DNA of 64,000 nt, from the NCBI GenBank assembly GCA_003223395.1, contig QHUZ01000020.1, forward strand, positions 118,698 to 182,697, given 5' to 3'. The notes beneath the pieces are model-generated. The model had not been told where the DNA came from, ran no database searches, and worked only from the letters and a program-made list of their open reading frames with translations. The DNA is from Gemmatimonadota bacterium (GTDB lineage: Bacteria; Gemmatimonadota; Gemmatimonadetes; Gemmatimonadales; GWC2-71-9). This document shows, one piece after another, positions 21,296-32,362 of the stretch. Both the position numbers and the translations under genes were made by a program. Position 1 is the first letter of the stretch. Each line of letters opens with the position of its first letter.

Positions 21296-22416
21296 GAATC
21301 CTGGTCGTCAATTGGAATGATCGGGAGAATCCGCAGGCCGGTGGCGCCGAGATCCACCTGCACGAGCTCTTCGGCCGGATCGCGACATGGGGGCACGATG
21401 TGCGTCTGATCGCGAGCGGCTGGCCCGGCTGCTCGCCGACGGCAATGGTGGATGGCATGGAGGTCACGCGCGTCGGGGGCCGACACAGCTTCGCATTGCG
21501 TGCCCGCGGCGCGGTCCGGCGGGCCCTGCGCGAAACGCCGTTCGACGTCGTCGTGGAAGACATCAACAAGGTGCCGCTGTTTCTCCCCACGCTGACGCGG
21601 CTCCCCTTCGTGGCGATCGTCCCTCACCTGTTCGGGACCACGGCCTTCGCCGAGGCCAGCGCCCCCATGGCGACGGTGGTGTGGGGGGCCGAGCTGCCGA
21701 TTCCGTGGGTATACAAGAACGCCGGATTTCACGCTATTTCCGAGAGCACGCGCGACGATCTGGTTCGGCGCGGCGTGCCGGCGGAGCAAGTCGTCGTCAT
21801 TCATCCGGGCGTGGATTCGCAGGCGTATCGGCCGGACCCCGCGACGCCGCGTGCGGCGCGCCCCACGTTCTTGTACCTGGGCCGATTGAAGCGTTATAAA
21901 GGAGTGGAACTTGCGATCCGTGCGGTTACCGCCGCGCGGACGACACGCCCCGACATTACGCTGGATATCTGCGGCCGGGGTGACGACCGGCCCAGACTGG
22001 AACGACTGGCCGTCGACCACCGCGTGAGCGATGCGGTCCGATTCCTGGGTTATGTGTCCGAAGACGAGAAGCGGCGCTTATTGCACCGCGCCTGGGCGGT
22101 CGTATTCCCGAGCCCGAAAGAAGGGTGGGGTATCACGAACGTTGAGGCCGCGGCGTGCGGCACCCCGGCCTTGGCATCGGACAGCCCAGGGTTGCGCGAG
22201 TCGGTGCAGAACGGCGTGACCGGCTACCTCGTGCCTCATGGCGACGTTCCGGCGCTCACCGATCGGATGCTGGCGCTCGCCGCGGATCCGTCGGTGGTGG
22301 AGCGGCTCGGCCACGCGGCGCGCCGCTTTGCCGAGGGGCTGTCGTGGGATTCGGCCGCTCGCGCCACGCTGGCGCATGTCGAGAAAACGGTTGCCGCACA
22401 CGAAAGGAAATGTTGA
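21292..22416 (+). CDS. Glycosyltransferase family 4 protein
   Basis: A 374-residue GT-B fold glycosyltransferase. The N-terminal domain begins RILVVNWNDRENPQAGGAEIHL, including the GGAE nucleotide-sugar loop; the C-terminal GT4 domain has FLYLGRLKRYKGVELAI and the E-x7-E motif region PSPKEGWGITNVEAAACGTPAL. The GTG start overlaps nusB (GTGA). Likely product is a cell-envelope glycolipid or polysaccharide; acceptor and donor are unknown. Confidence 0.85.
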   Translation: MRILVVNWNDRENPQAGGAEIHLHELFGRIATWGHDVRLIASGWPGCSPTAMVDGMEVTRVGGRHSFALRARGAVRRALRETPFDVVVEDINKVPLFLPTLTRLPFVAIVPHLFGTTAFAEASAPMATVVWGAELPIPWVYKNAGFHAISESTRDDLVRRGVPAEQVVVIHPGVDSQAYRPDPATPRAARPTFLYLGRLKRYKGVELAIRAVTAARTTRPDITLDICGRGDDRPRLERLAVDHRVSDAVRFLGYVSEDEKRRLLHRAWAVVFPSPKEGWGITNVEAAACGTPALASDSPGLRESVQNGVTGYLVPHGDVPALTDRMLALAADPSVVERLGHAARRFAEGLSWDSAARATLAHVEKTVAAHERKC

Positions 22417-22722
22417 ATGCGCATCACCATCACTGCGCGTCACACGGAGATCGACGACGATCTGCGCGCGCACACCAAGGAGCTCGTCGAGAAGGTCGCA
22501 AAGATCGCGCGACGCCCCCATCACGCGCAGGTCGTCTTTACCGAAGATCATGGCGAAGCGGGCGTGGAGATCGCCGTGCATGTGCCGCGCGGTCGGATCC
22601 ACGTGGCCAAGGCACAAGCCGCCGATCTCCGCTCCGCGCTCGACGCCGCGATGGCGCGCATGAAGCGCCAGCTTCTCGACGAGAAAGAAACGCCCCGCTC
22701 TAAGGTGCCCGAGACTCGGTGA
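22417..22722 (+). CDS. hpf: Ribosome hibernation-promoting factor (short form)
   Basis: A 101-residue ribosome-associated protein of the HPF/RaiA (sigma-54 modulation) family that dimerises or inactivates 70S ribosomes in stationary phase. The start RITITARHTEIDDDLRAHTKELVEKVAKI and the conserved HVPRGRIHVAKAQAADLRSALDAA are typical. The C-terminal extension of long HPF is missing. Starts 1 bp after the glycosyltransferase and overlaps hprK by 4 bp. Association with hprK recalls the rpoN-hpf-hprK clusters of proteobacteria, but rpoN is not in the window. Confidence 0.9.
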   Translation: MRITITARHTEIDDDLRAHTKELVEKVAKIARRPHHAQVVFTEDHGEAGVEIAVHVPRGRIHVAKAQAADLRSALDAAMARMKRQLLDEKETPRSKVPETR

Positions 22723-23714
22723 GCGCACCCCCCGCCGCGCAAACGCCTCGACTCAAGGTCGGCGATCTGCTCGCCCGCAAGGGCGATCCGCTGCAGCTCG
22801 AGCTGTTGACGGCGGAAGTCGGTCTCGACCGCGAAATTCGCTCTCCCGAGGCATCGAGCCCCGGCCTCGTGTTGGCCGGATATACGGCGCGCTTCGTGGG
22901 CACGGACCGCATTCACATCCTGGGCGAGACGGAGATCACGTACCTGGCTTCGCTCGATGCGAAGGCGCGCCGCAAATCGATCGAAACGTTTTTGTCGTAT
23001 GAGCTCCCCTGCATCATCATCACGAAGGGCCAGGAGGCCCCGGAAGAATTGCTGGTGCTCGCACGGGAGAAGGGCATCCCCGTCATTCGCACTCGCCTGA
23101 AGACGGCGGAATTCTACCGGCGGCTCAAGCCGTTTCTCGACGACGCCTTCGCGCCGCGCACCACCGTCCATGGCTCGCTGGCCGACGTGTTCGGCGTGGG
23201 ACTCCTGTTTCGCGGCCGCTCCGGGATCGGCAAGAGCGAGTGCGTGCTCGATCTCGTCGAGCGTGGGCACCGGCTGGTCGCGGACGATGTCGTGCACGTC
23301 ACCCGGCGGGGCAACGACGTCTTGATCGGCCGCGGCCACGAGATTTCCCGGCACTATATGGAGATCCGTGGTGTTGGCTTGATCGACATCAACGCGCTGT
23401 TCGGCATTCGGTCCGTGCGCCAGCAGAAGCGCATCGAGGTCGTGGTACAGCTCGAGGACTGGGACAACACGCGGGAATACGACCGCACGGGCCTCGACCA
23501 GCGGCGTACCGAGCTGCTCGATGTCGAGCTGCCGCTGGTGACGGTGCCGCTCAATCCGGGAAAGAATCTCACGGTGATCTGCGAAGTCGTGGCGATGAAT
23601 CACCTGCTGCGCTACAGCGGCGTGGATTCCGCGAACGCGTTCAACGAGCGGCTGATCCGGCGCATGCGGGAAAAGGGCGGCGTGCAGAGTTATCTGGAGG
23701 AAGACTATGAGTGA
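22719..23714 (+). CDS. hprK: HPr kinase/phosphorylase
   Basis: A 331-residue bifunctional enzyme that phosphorylates and dephosphorylates the regulatory serine of HPr. The N-terminal DRTGG-like domain contains LSYELPCIIITKG; the C-terminal catalytic domain has VHGSLADVFGVGLLF, Walker A GRSGIGKSE, ADDVV and the HprK signature MEIRGVGLIDINALFG. GTG 22719. The HPr gene in the same operon carries an intact target serine motif, so the kinase and its substrate are genetically linked here. Confidence 0.95.
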   Translation: MSAPPAAQTPRLKVGDLLARKGDPLQLELLTAEVGLDREIRSPEASSPGLVLAGYTARFVGTDRIHILGETEITYLASLDAKARRKSIETFLSYELPCIIITKGQEAPEELLVLAREKGIPVIRTRLKTAEFYRRLKPFLDDAFAPRTTVHGSLADVFGVGLLFRGRSGIGKSECVLDLVERGHRLVADDVVHVTRRGNDVLIGRGHEISRHYMEIRGVGLIDINALFGIRSVRQQKRIEVVVQLEDWDNTREYDRTGLDQRRTELLDVELPLVTVPLNPGKNLTVICEVVAMNHLLRYSGVDSANAFNERLIRRMREKGGVQSYLEEDYE

Positions 23715-24087
23715 GCTCCGTGGCGTCATCGTGTCGCACGCCGCGGTGGCGAAGGCCATGGTGGATGCGGTCACCGCGATCACCGGCATCGAGGGTGCGC
23801 TGACACCCATCTCGAATGAAGGCTGCGGCACGGCCGAGCTGGGCGAGCGGCTGCGTGAAGCGGTGGGCACCGGGCCCGCGGTGCTCTTCGTCGATCTCCC
23901 CGGCGGCTCGTGCTTCACCAGCTCCGCCCGGTACGCGAAGCAAGGCGGCGCCGACATCGCCGTCGTGACGGGTGTCAATCTCGCCATGCTGCTCGACTTC
24001 GTGTTCAATCGTGACATCCCGGCCGCGGAAGCGGCGCGCCGGGCCGTCGATGCGGGCGGCAAGGCGATCCACGTGACGCGCCCATGA
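23707..24087 (+). CDS. PTS system mannose/fructose/sorbose-family IIA component
   Basis: A 126-residue EIIA of the Man family that takes phosphate from HPr and passes it to IIB. The phosphorylatable histidine is in GVIVSHAAVAKAM near residue 11, and FVDLPGGSCFTSS plus VVTGVNLAMLLDFV match the family. Overlaps hprK by 8 bp and IIB by 4 bp. Confidence 0.88.
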   Translation: MSELRGVIVSHAAVAKAMVDAVTAITGIEGALTPISNEGCGTAELGERLREAVGTGPAVLFVDLPGGSCFTSSARYAKQGGADIAVVTGVNLAMLLDFVFNRDIPAAEAARRAVDAGGKAIHVTRP

Positions 24088-24557
24088 CCCTGGCGCTGTA
24101 CCGCATCGATGACCGCCTGATCCACGGGCAGGTCGTAGTTGGCTGGGGACAGCCGCTCGACGTCTCGTTCATCGTGCTCGTCGATGATGAGGTCAGCGGC
24201 AGCGACTGGGAGCAGGATCTCTACCGGATGGGTGTGCCGCCGCAGATCGAGGTGATCTTCGCGTCCGTCGAGAAGGCCGCCGACATGCTGCCCAATTGGG
24301 AGTCGGACTCGCGCGTCGGGATCCTGCTCGTGGGGGACATCGACACCGCCGTGGCGCTCGCCGGGCGGGCGCCGCAGGTGAAGCGCTTCAACGTGGGTGG
24401 CGTGCACCATCGCACCGGCCGCAAGGAACGGCTGCGCTTCGTGTATTTGACGGACGACGAGGCGGCGAAGCTGCGCACGCTTGCTGCCGGCGGCGTGGAC
24501 GTCACCGCCCAGGACGTCCCCACGGCCCGCGCCGTGCCGGTCGGGGAGTTCACGTGA
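24084..24557 (+). CDS. PTS system mannose/fructose/sorbose-family IIB component
   Basis: A 157-residue EIIB with the classic N-terminus LYRIDDRLIHGQVVVGWG, where the histidine of LIHGQ is the phosphorylation site. The middle part VGILLVGDIDTAVALA and FNVGGVHHRTGRKERLRFVYL fit the family, with the ribose/mannose-type IIB fold. Sugar specificity cannot be predicted. Overlaps its neighbours by 4 bp on both sides. Confidence 0.92.
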   Translation: MTLALYRIDDRLIHGQVVVGWGQPLDVSFIVLVDDEVSGSDWEQDLYRMGVPPQIEVIFASVEKAADMLPNWESDSRVGILLVGDIDTAVALAGRAPQVKRFNVGGVHHRTGRKERLRFVYLTDDEAAKLRTLAAGGVDVTAQDVPTARAVPVGEFT

Positions 24558-25240
24558 TTCTTCCCCTCGAGCTGCTGATCGCGCTGGTCGTCTGGGGTAC
24601 GTTCGTCGGGGTGGACCTCGTCAGCCTGCCCCAGATGATGATCGCGCGCCCGCTCGTGGCCGGTACGGTGGCCGGCGCGATCCTCGGCGACATCCCCACG
24701 GGCCTCAAGCTGGGGGTTGTCTTCGAGCTGTTGCAGTACGACATCCTGCCGGTCGGTGCCGTGCGCTATCCCGAATACGGGCCCGCCACGGTCGCTGCCG
24801 TCGCGACCGCGCATGCGTCGGCGGGTGTCCTGGGTCTTGGCCTCGGCGCGCTCGTGGGATTGGTCACGGGACTGTTTGGCGGCTTGACGATCAACCTGCT
24901 ACGACGGGTGAACTCCCGGATCATCCATAACGCGGCCGCCCGGCTCGAATCGGGCGACCCGAGTGCGCTGGTTCGTGTCCACGTGGGCGGCCTGCTGCGC
25001 GACGCGCTGCGCGCGGCGGTGGTCACCGTGTTTGGCCTGGTACTCGCCTGGCTGGCGCGGCCGCTGCTGGGCGGCGTGCTGTCGGTGCGAGGCGCGGTGC
25101 TGCTCGCCGTGGCGGTCGTGGGGACCGCGTTGGCGGCGGGTGCGGCGGGAACGTTGCGGCTGGTAGGACGCGGGCCCAACCTCGCGTGGTTCGCGGCCGG
25201 CCTCGCGGGCGGGATTGCGGCGACGATATGGCTGCGGTGA
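24554..25240 (+). CDS. PTS system mannose-family IIC component (membrane)
   Basis: A 228-residue polytopic membrane protein with about six or seven hydrophobic stretches, e.g. LPLELLIALVVWGTFVGVDLV and AGVLGLGLGALVGLVTGLFGG. Its position between IIB and IID, and QMMIARPLVAGTVAGAILGD near the N-terminus, support the IIC assignment. It is shorter and more divergent than the usual about 260 residues, so transport activity is less certain than identity. GTG 24554 overlaps IIB. Confidence 0.78.
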   Translation: MILPLELLIALVVWGTFVGVDLVSLPQMMIARPLVAGTVAGAILGDIPTGLKLGVVFELLQYDILPVGAVRYPEYGPATVAAVATAHASAGVLGLGLGALVGLVTGLFGGLTINLLRRVNSRIIHNAAARLESGDPSALVRVHVGGLLRDALRAAVVTVFGLVLAWLARPLLGGVLSVRGAVLLAVAVVGTALAAGAAGTLRLVGRGPNLAWFAAGLAGGIAATIWLR

Positions 25241-25965
25241 AGCGACCCCTGGCGCTCGCGCTGCTGCGGTTGTTCGCGGTGCAAGGCTCGTACAACTACG
25301 AGCGGATGCTCGGCGTGGGAGTGGGCGTCGCCGAGGAGCCGCTCCTGCGCGACCTCGACGACGGCAAGTACCGCCCCGCGGTAGCGCGCGGCGCACACTT
25401 CTTCAACTCCCATCCCTATCTCGTCGGTCTCGCGGTCGGCGCCGCCGCCCGTGCCGAGCACGACGGCGCCCCGCCCGATCAGATCGAACGGCTGCGCGAG
25501 GCGCTGTGTGGCCCGCTCGGGTCGCTCGGCGATCGACTCATATGGGCGGGCTGGTTGCCGCTCCTCTCCGGTCTGACGCTGGCCGCCGTCGCCCTCGGCG
25601 CCGGGTGGATCGCCGTCGCGTCGTTCCTGGTCGTCTACAACATCGGCCACGTCGCGCTGCGCTGGTGGGCGCTGAAGGCCGGCTGGACGCACGGGACGCG
25701 CGTGAGCGTGGCGCTGCATCATCCCGTGCTGCAGAAGGCTGGTGCGCTCCTCGGCCCCGCGATGGCGTTTGCCGTCGGTGCGGCGCTGCCGCTGACGGCC
25801 GCCTACCTCTCGGCGCCGTTCGAGTCGTGGGCGCGCGTGGCGCTGTCGATCGTGGCCGCCCTGAGCTTCCTCGGGTTCCGTCTCCGCGGCGACCGGCTCA
25901 ATGGTCTCCGGCTCTCGCTCGCGCTCGCCGCCCTCGCGCTCGTCGTGGGGGTGATATGGCAATGA
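25228..25965 (+). CDS. PTS system mannose-family IID component (membrane)
   Basis: A 245-residue component of the Man-type permease. Recognisable family motif FFNSHPYLVGLAVGAAAR corresponds to the EFFNTHPY segment of IID proteins; WAGWLPLLSGLTLAAVALG and LLGPAMAFAVGAALPLTAAYL are membrane segments. At 245 residues it is somewhat short for IID. ATG 25228 overlaps IIC by 13 bp. IIC and IID together would form the sugar channel. Confidence 0.82.
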   Translation: MAAVKRPLALALLRLFAVQGSYNYERMLGVGVGVAEEPLLRDLDDGKYRPAVARGAHFFNSHPYLVGLAVGAAARAEHDGAPPDQIERLREALCGPLGSLGDRLIWAGWLPLLSGLTLAAVALGAGWIAVASFLVVYNIGHVALRWWALKAGWTHGTRVSVALHHPVLQKAGALLGPAMAFAVGAALPLTAAYLSAPFESWARVALSIVAALSFLGFRLRGDRLNGLRLSLALAALALVVGVIWQ

Positions 25966-26258
25966 TCGAGCGGGACGCGCTCATCGTGAATCCGCTCGGC
26001 ATGCACGTCCGGCCGGGGGCGGAATTCGTCAAAGTGGCGAACAAATTCAAGTCTGCGGTCGAGGTGCACAAAGACGGCGCCGTCGTGAACGGCAAGAGCA
26101 TCCTCGGTATGATGACGCTCGCGGCGGAGTGCGGCTCCTCGATTCACATCCGTACCGACGGCGAAGACGCCGAGCAGGCAATGGAGGCGCTCCTCGCGCT
26201 CGTCGCCGCGGGCTTTCACGAGATGCACTTGAAGGCCAAGGAAAAGGAAGACGCATGA
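25956..26258 (+). CDS. ptsH: Phosphocarrier protein HPr
   Basis: A 100-residue HPr with both phosphorylation sites: the catalytic histidine in NPLGMHVRPGAEFVKVA and the HprK target serine in VNGKSILGMMTLAAECG. The start is ATG 25956 (MAMIER), overlapping IID by 10 bp; ATG 25962 is an alternative. It receives phosphate from EI encoded immediately downstream and passes it to the IIA encoded upstream; phosphorylation of the serine by HprK would throttle transfer. Confidence 0.94.
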   Translation: MAMIERDALIVNPLGMHVRPGAEFVKVANKFKSAVEVHKDGAVVNGKSILGMMTLAAECGSSIHIRTDGEDAEQAMEALLALVAAGFHEMHLKAKEKEDA

Positions 26259-28066
26259 CTCCGGGTGACCGCCTGCTGAAGGGCATCGGCGTCTCGCCCG
26301 GCATCGCGATGGGTCCCACCGTGACGGTGCGGTGGGCCCTGCCGGAGGTCCCGCATCGCGTCGTGCCGCGCACCCAGGTGGAAAAAGAGGTGCGGCGCCT
26401 GCGCGCCGCGCTCAAAGACGTGCGCGGTCAACTCACCGAGCTGCGTGCCAAGGCCGAGGATCGTGCCGGCGTGGACGAGGCACGCATCTTCGACGCGCAG
26501 ATCTTGATGCTCGAGGACAAGGAGTTCATCGGCGGCGTCGCCGAGCTGATCCGCGAAAACCACCTCACCGCCGAAAAGGCGTTCGAGTTCAAGACGCTCG
26601 AGGTCCGTGATCTGTGGACCGCGGCGGGCAACCCGTTGCTCAAGGAACGTCTTGCCGATTTGACGGGTGTCGCGATCCGCGTCATCCAGCATCTCATGCA
26701 CAAGCAGGGCGCCTCCGACGTGTGGGAGAGTCTCTCGGAGCCGTCGATCCTTGTCGCCCGCGAACTGTCCCCCGGGCTCACGGTACAGCTCGACCGCGAC
26801 CACGTCGTTGGCTTGATCAGCGAAGAGGGCACGCGCACCTCCCACGCGGCGATCCTGGCCCACTCGATCGGGATCCCGGCAATCTTCGGCTTGCGCGGTG
26901 CGGTCGCGCGGATCCCCCAGGGCACCAAGGCGATTCTCGACGGCACCCAGGGAACGGTCCTCCTCAATCCGACGACCGAGGAGATCGAGGAAGCCGAGCG
27001 AAAAGACGCGAACCGGCGGGAGCTGACCGCACGGCTCGAGGAAGCCGTTACGCAACCGTCCGTGACGGGGGACGGTGTGCACATCGCCTTGCGCGGCAAC
27101 GTGGACTTGCCCGAGGAGGTCGCTCCGGCCAAGGCGCACGGTGCCGAGGGTGTCGGCCTGCTCCGGACGGAATTCTTGATCACGGGGCATAGTGAGCTGC
27201 CGGATGAAGAGGCCCAAACCAACTATTTCCGTCACGTCGGCGAAGCGTTCCCCGGACAGCCGGTCGTCATCCGCACCTACGACCTGGGCGGCGACAAATT
27301 CCCGGCGCCGTTCCGGAGTCCCCCGGAGGCGAATCCGTTCCTCGGGTGGCGGGCGATCCGGGTATGCCTCGACGAGCCGGCGATGTTTCGCACGCAGATC
27401 CGCGCCGTGTTACGCGCGGCGGTCACGGCGAATCTTCACCTGATGATTCCGCTCGTGACGCGACTCGACGAAGTCGAGCGTACGCGCGAGATGATGCGCG
27501 AGGAGGCTGACCGTCTGGAGAAACAGGGTGTGCCCGCCGCCAAGACGGTGCCCCTGGGCGTCATGGTCGAGACGCCGGCGGCGGCCGTCATGGCGGATCG
27601 TCTGGCAGAGGTGAGCGACTTCCTCAGCGTCGGCACCAACGATCTGACGCAGTACACGCTCGTGGTGGATCGCGCCAATGCCCGGTTGGCGGACCGTTTC
27701 ACCCCGCACGATCCGAGCGTCCTGCGCCTGCTCAAACTCGTTGCAGACGCGGCGCGCTCCGCTGGCAAACCAGCCAGTGTGTGTGGTGAGATGGCCTCAG
27801 AACCGCTCTCGGCATTCCTTTTGCTAGGCCTCGGGTACGACACGCTGTCTGTCGCGCCGCCCAAGCTGCCCCTCATCAGGTGGCTGATCCGGCAGGTGAC
27901 GACGGCGCAGGCCCGCGCCGCCGCGGACGCGGCGCTCGCGGCGCGCTCAGCAGAGCTGGCGCTCGACATCTTGCGATTTGCACTTGCGGAAGCGGTGGAT
28001 CCGAACATGCTCGATCCCGATGCGCGGTTGCCCGCGGGACGGCGCTCCGGTAGTTTGAAACTATAG
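26255..28066 (+). CDS. ptsI: Phosphoenolpyruvate-protein phosphotransferase (PTS Enzyme I)
   Basis: A 603-residue EI that autophosphorylates from PEP and phosphorylates HPr. The phosphohistidine swivelling domain has GTRTSHAAILAHSIGIPAI; the PEP-binding barrel has AEGVGLLRTEFLI, TYDLGGDKFPAPF, VGTNDLTQYTLVVDR and VCGEMASEP with the catalytic cysteine. Overlaps ptsH by 4 bp. It completes a PTS with hprK, IIA, IIB, IIC, IID, HPr and EI in one coupled operon. Confidence 0.96.
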   Translation: MTPGDRLLKGIGVSPGIAMGPTVTVRWALPEVPHRVVPRTQVEKEVRRLRAALKDVRGQLTELRAKAEDRAGVDEARIFDAQILMLEDKEFIGGVAELIRENHLTAEKAFEFKTLEVRDLWTAAGNPLLKERLADLTGVAIRVIQHLMHKQGASDVWESLSEPSILVARELSPGLTVQLDRDHVVGLISEEGTRTSHAAILAHSIGIPAIFGLRGAVARIPQGTKAILDGTQGTVLLNPTTEEIEEAERKDANRRELTARLEEAVTQPSVTGDGVHIALRGNVDLPEEVAPAKAHGAEGVGLLRTEFLITGHSELPDEEAQTNYFRHVGEAFPGQPVVIRTYDLGGDKFPAPFRSPPEANPFLGWRAIRVCLDEPAMFRTQIRAVLRAAVTANLHLMIPLVTRLDEVERTREMMREEADRLEKQGVPAAKTVPLGVMVETPAAAVMADRLAEVSDFLSVGTNDLTQYTLVVDRANARLADRFTPHDPSVLRLLKLVADAARSAGKPASVCGEMASEPLSAFLLLGLGYDTLSVAPPKLPLIRWLIRQVTTAQARAAADAALAARSAELALDILRFALAEAVDPNMLDPDARLPAGRRSGSLKL

Positions 28067-28077
28067 GGACCTAAAAC

Positions 28078-30664
<2,587 letters not shown>

Positions 30665-30684
30665 TGAGCAGCCCGGGGGGAGCC

Positions 30685-31191
30685 ATGCTGCAGGTTCGGG
30701 TAGCTCACCTCGGGCTGGATCGCACGACAAACACGCCGGTGGTGATTCTGCAGGAGAACGACGGACAGCGGGTCCTGCCGATCTGGATCGGACCGGCCGA
30801 AGCGAGCGCGATCGCGATGGAGCTCGCCGGCGTCAAGTTCTCACGCCCGCTGACGCACGACCTCCTCAAGCAGGTGATCGTCGGGCTGGGCGCGGAGCTG
30901 CGCAAGGTGATCATCACGCAGGTGAAGGACAACACCTATTTCGCCGAGCTGCACATCTATCGTGGCGATACGGTGATTCAGATCGACGCCCGTCCCTCGG
31001 ATTCGATCGCGCTGGCGCTGCGGCTCAAGGCGCCGATCATGACGAGCGAGACGCTGCTCGAGCTGACGTCGGTGGACACGAGCGAAGGCGCGATCCAGCC
31101 CGGCAGCGGCAGCAGTCCGCTCGACGCCGACACGCTGAAGTCATACCTCCAAAACCTCGATCCTGAAGATTTCGGCAAGTTTACGCCGTAG
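30685..31191 (+). CDS. Bifunctional nuclease family protein (DUF151)
   Basis: A 168-residue BFN-domain protein; plant members are bifunctional nucleases and bacterial ones are uncharacterised or linked to DNA/RNA metabolism. The domain is visible in LPIWIGPAEASAIAMELAGV, RPLTHDLLKQVI and IDARPSDSIALALRLKAPI. ATG 30685 has a strong GGGGGGAG site 6-7 bp upstream; ATG 30664, which overlaps the ahcY stop, is an alternative that adds seven residues. Confidence 0.85.
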   Translation: MLQVRVAHLGLDRTTNTPVVILQENDGQRVLPIWIGPAEASAIAMELAGVKFSRPLTHDLLKQVIVGLGAELRKVIITQVKDNTYFAELHIYRGDTVIQIDARPSDSIALALRLKAPIMTSETLLELTSVDTSEGAIQPGSGSSPLDADTLKSYLQNLDPEDFGKFTP

Positions 31192-32149
31192 CTGCCTGAT
31201 CGGACTCGGCGCCTTCTGCACGCTCACCGTACAAGCCCAGCAACCTCCGGTCAGCGTCAGCGGGCGCGTGTTGCGGGGCGGGCGCGATACTGTGCCGCTC
31301 GTCCACGCGTGGGTGGTCTTGCACCGCCTGGCGCGCGACGCTGCCGGTCCGCTCGATTCGGTACGCAGCGACGCCCAGGGGCGCTATCGCATGACGCTGC
31401 GCAGCCCGGACAGCACCAGCGCCTACGCGGTCAGCGTGTGGTTTGACAGCATCGCCTATTTCTCGCTGCCGCTGAACGTCACCGGCCGGCCCGCCGTCCA
31501 CGTCGAGGATCTCATCGCGTTTCCGACCACGAGCGCAGGCGTGCCGATTCAGTTGGCGCGACGGCTCGCGACCGTGGCGCGCGCCAACGAGGACGGCACG
31601 CGCGAGGTGCTCGAGATTCTTGAGCTGCAAAACACCGGTGTCGCGACGCGCGTGACTACCGATACGCTGGCTCCCACCTGGGCGGGCCGGGTGCCGGCCG
31701 GGGCGGGCCAACTTCGTGCCGGGCAGGGTGACATCTCGAGCGACGCCGTCCAATTCCGTCACGACAGCGTGATCGTGTTTGCGCCGATTCCACCCGGCCC
31801 CGCGAAGCAGTTCAGCTTCGGGTACTCGCTTCCCTCCGGGACGCGCGTGCTGGTGTTCCCGATCGATCAGACGACCGACGAGGTGAACCTGCTGGTCGAA
31901 GACACGCTCGCGGTCGTCAGCGGGCCCGGCCTCGAATCGCTCGGCATCAAGGAGCTCGAGCAACGACGCTTCGCGGCCTACCGCGCCGGCCCGCTTGCGC
32001 CTGACAGCAAGGTCGAGATTCGACTACCGGCGGGAAAATTCCACGCGCAGCTGTTGCTGCCGTACGTGATCGCTCTACTGGCAGCGGGGATGATCGTGGC
32101 TCTGGTGTGGGCATTGCGCCGGAGACCGCCGGCGTCTAGACTGAGCTAG
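31169..32149 (+). CDS. Exported, membrane-anchored protein with carboxypeptidase-regulatory-like N-domain; non-canonical start
   Basis: About 326 residues. The frame encodes a convincing signal peptide (LRRSCLIGLGAFCTLTVQAQ, cleavage after AQA), then an Ig-like carboxypeptidase-regulatory domain (VSVSGRVLRGG ... SDAQGRYRMTL), a beta-rich middle, and a C-terminal membrane anchor LLLPYVIALLAAGMIVALVWALRRR. There is no ATG, GTG or TTG between the upstream in-frame stop (31136-31138) and the signal peptide. ATT 31169 or CTG 31163 are the only plausible starts that keep it; GTG 31268 would cut the first domain strand. The 3' end abuts the cobalamin riboswitch. Function unknown. Confidence 0.62.
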   Translation: MSASLRRSCLIGLGAFCTLTVQAQQPPVSVSGRVLRGGRDTVPLVHAWVVLHRLARDAAGPLDSVRSDAQGRYRMTLRSPDSTSAYAVSVWFDSIAYFSLPLNVTGRPAVHVEDLIAFPTTSAGVPIQLARRLATVARANEDGTREVLEILELQNTGVATRVTTDTLAPTWAGRVPAGAGQLRAGQGDISSDAVQFRHDSVIVFAPIPPGPAKQFSFGYSLPSGTRVLVFPIDQTTDEVNLLVEDTLAVVSGPGLESLGIKELEQRRFAAYRAGPLAPDSKVEIRLPAGKFHAQLLLPYVIALLAAGMIVALVWALRRRPPASRLS

Positions 32150-32335
32150 CAGTCAATTTCGCGAATGGGGATACGGAAGCCGGTGCAACTCCGGCGCGGC
32201 CCCGCCACTGTAACGGGCAAATGATGTGATGGAGGGGCGCAGCATGCTGCGCCCCTACTCGGTTCCGGCCACTGGGTCAGTTCCTGGGAAGGCCGGTCCC
32301 GATCGCCCGAAGCCAGGAGACGTCTTCGTTCGCGC
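32150..32335 (+). ncRNA. Cobalamin (B12) riboswitch
   Basis: The conserved core is readable: GGAAGCCGGTGCAACTCCGG, then GCGGCCCCGCCACTGTAA (B12-box-type segment), later GCCACTGGGTCAGTTCCTGG and GGGAAGGC, and finally AGCCAGGAGACG. It lies directly 5' of btuFCDB, the expected target. A GC-rich perfect palindrome (32233-32256) occupies the variable arm between the ACTGTAA and GCCACTGG segments. Ends are approximate. Confidence 0.9.
32233..32256. repeat. 24-bp perfect palindromic repeat, copy 1 (inside riboswitch)
   Basis: Left half AGGGGCGCAGCA, right half its exact reverse complement, with no spacer. The right flank (ACTCGGTTCCGG) is the near reverse complement of the left flank of copy 2, so the two copies are inverted relative to each other and share about 36 bases. 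Confidence 0.9.
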
Positions 32336-32346
32336 CACCAGTCGGT

Positions 32347-32362
32347 TCCCTCGCGGGAGGGA
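32347..32362 (+). promoter_or_regulatory. Shine-Dalgarno-sequestering hairpin of btuF
   Basis: TCCCTC pairs with GAGGGA around a GCGG loop. The 3' arm contains the GGAGGG ribosome-binding site and its last base is the A of the btuF ATG. This is a ready translational expression platform for the cobalamin riboswitch 12 bp upstream. Confidence 0.65.

Noticed and set aside
28067..28077. Possible SAM riboswitch before metK
   Set aside because: Only 11 bp separate ptsI and metK, too short for any aptamer.
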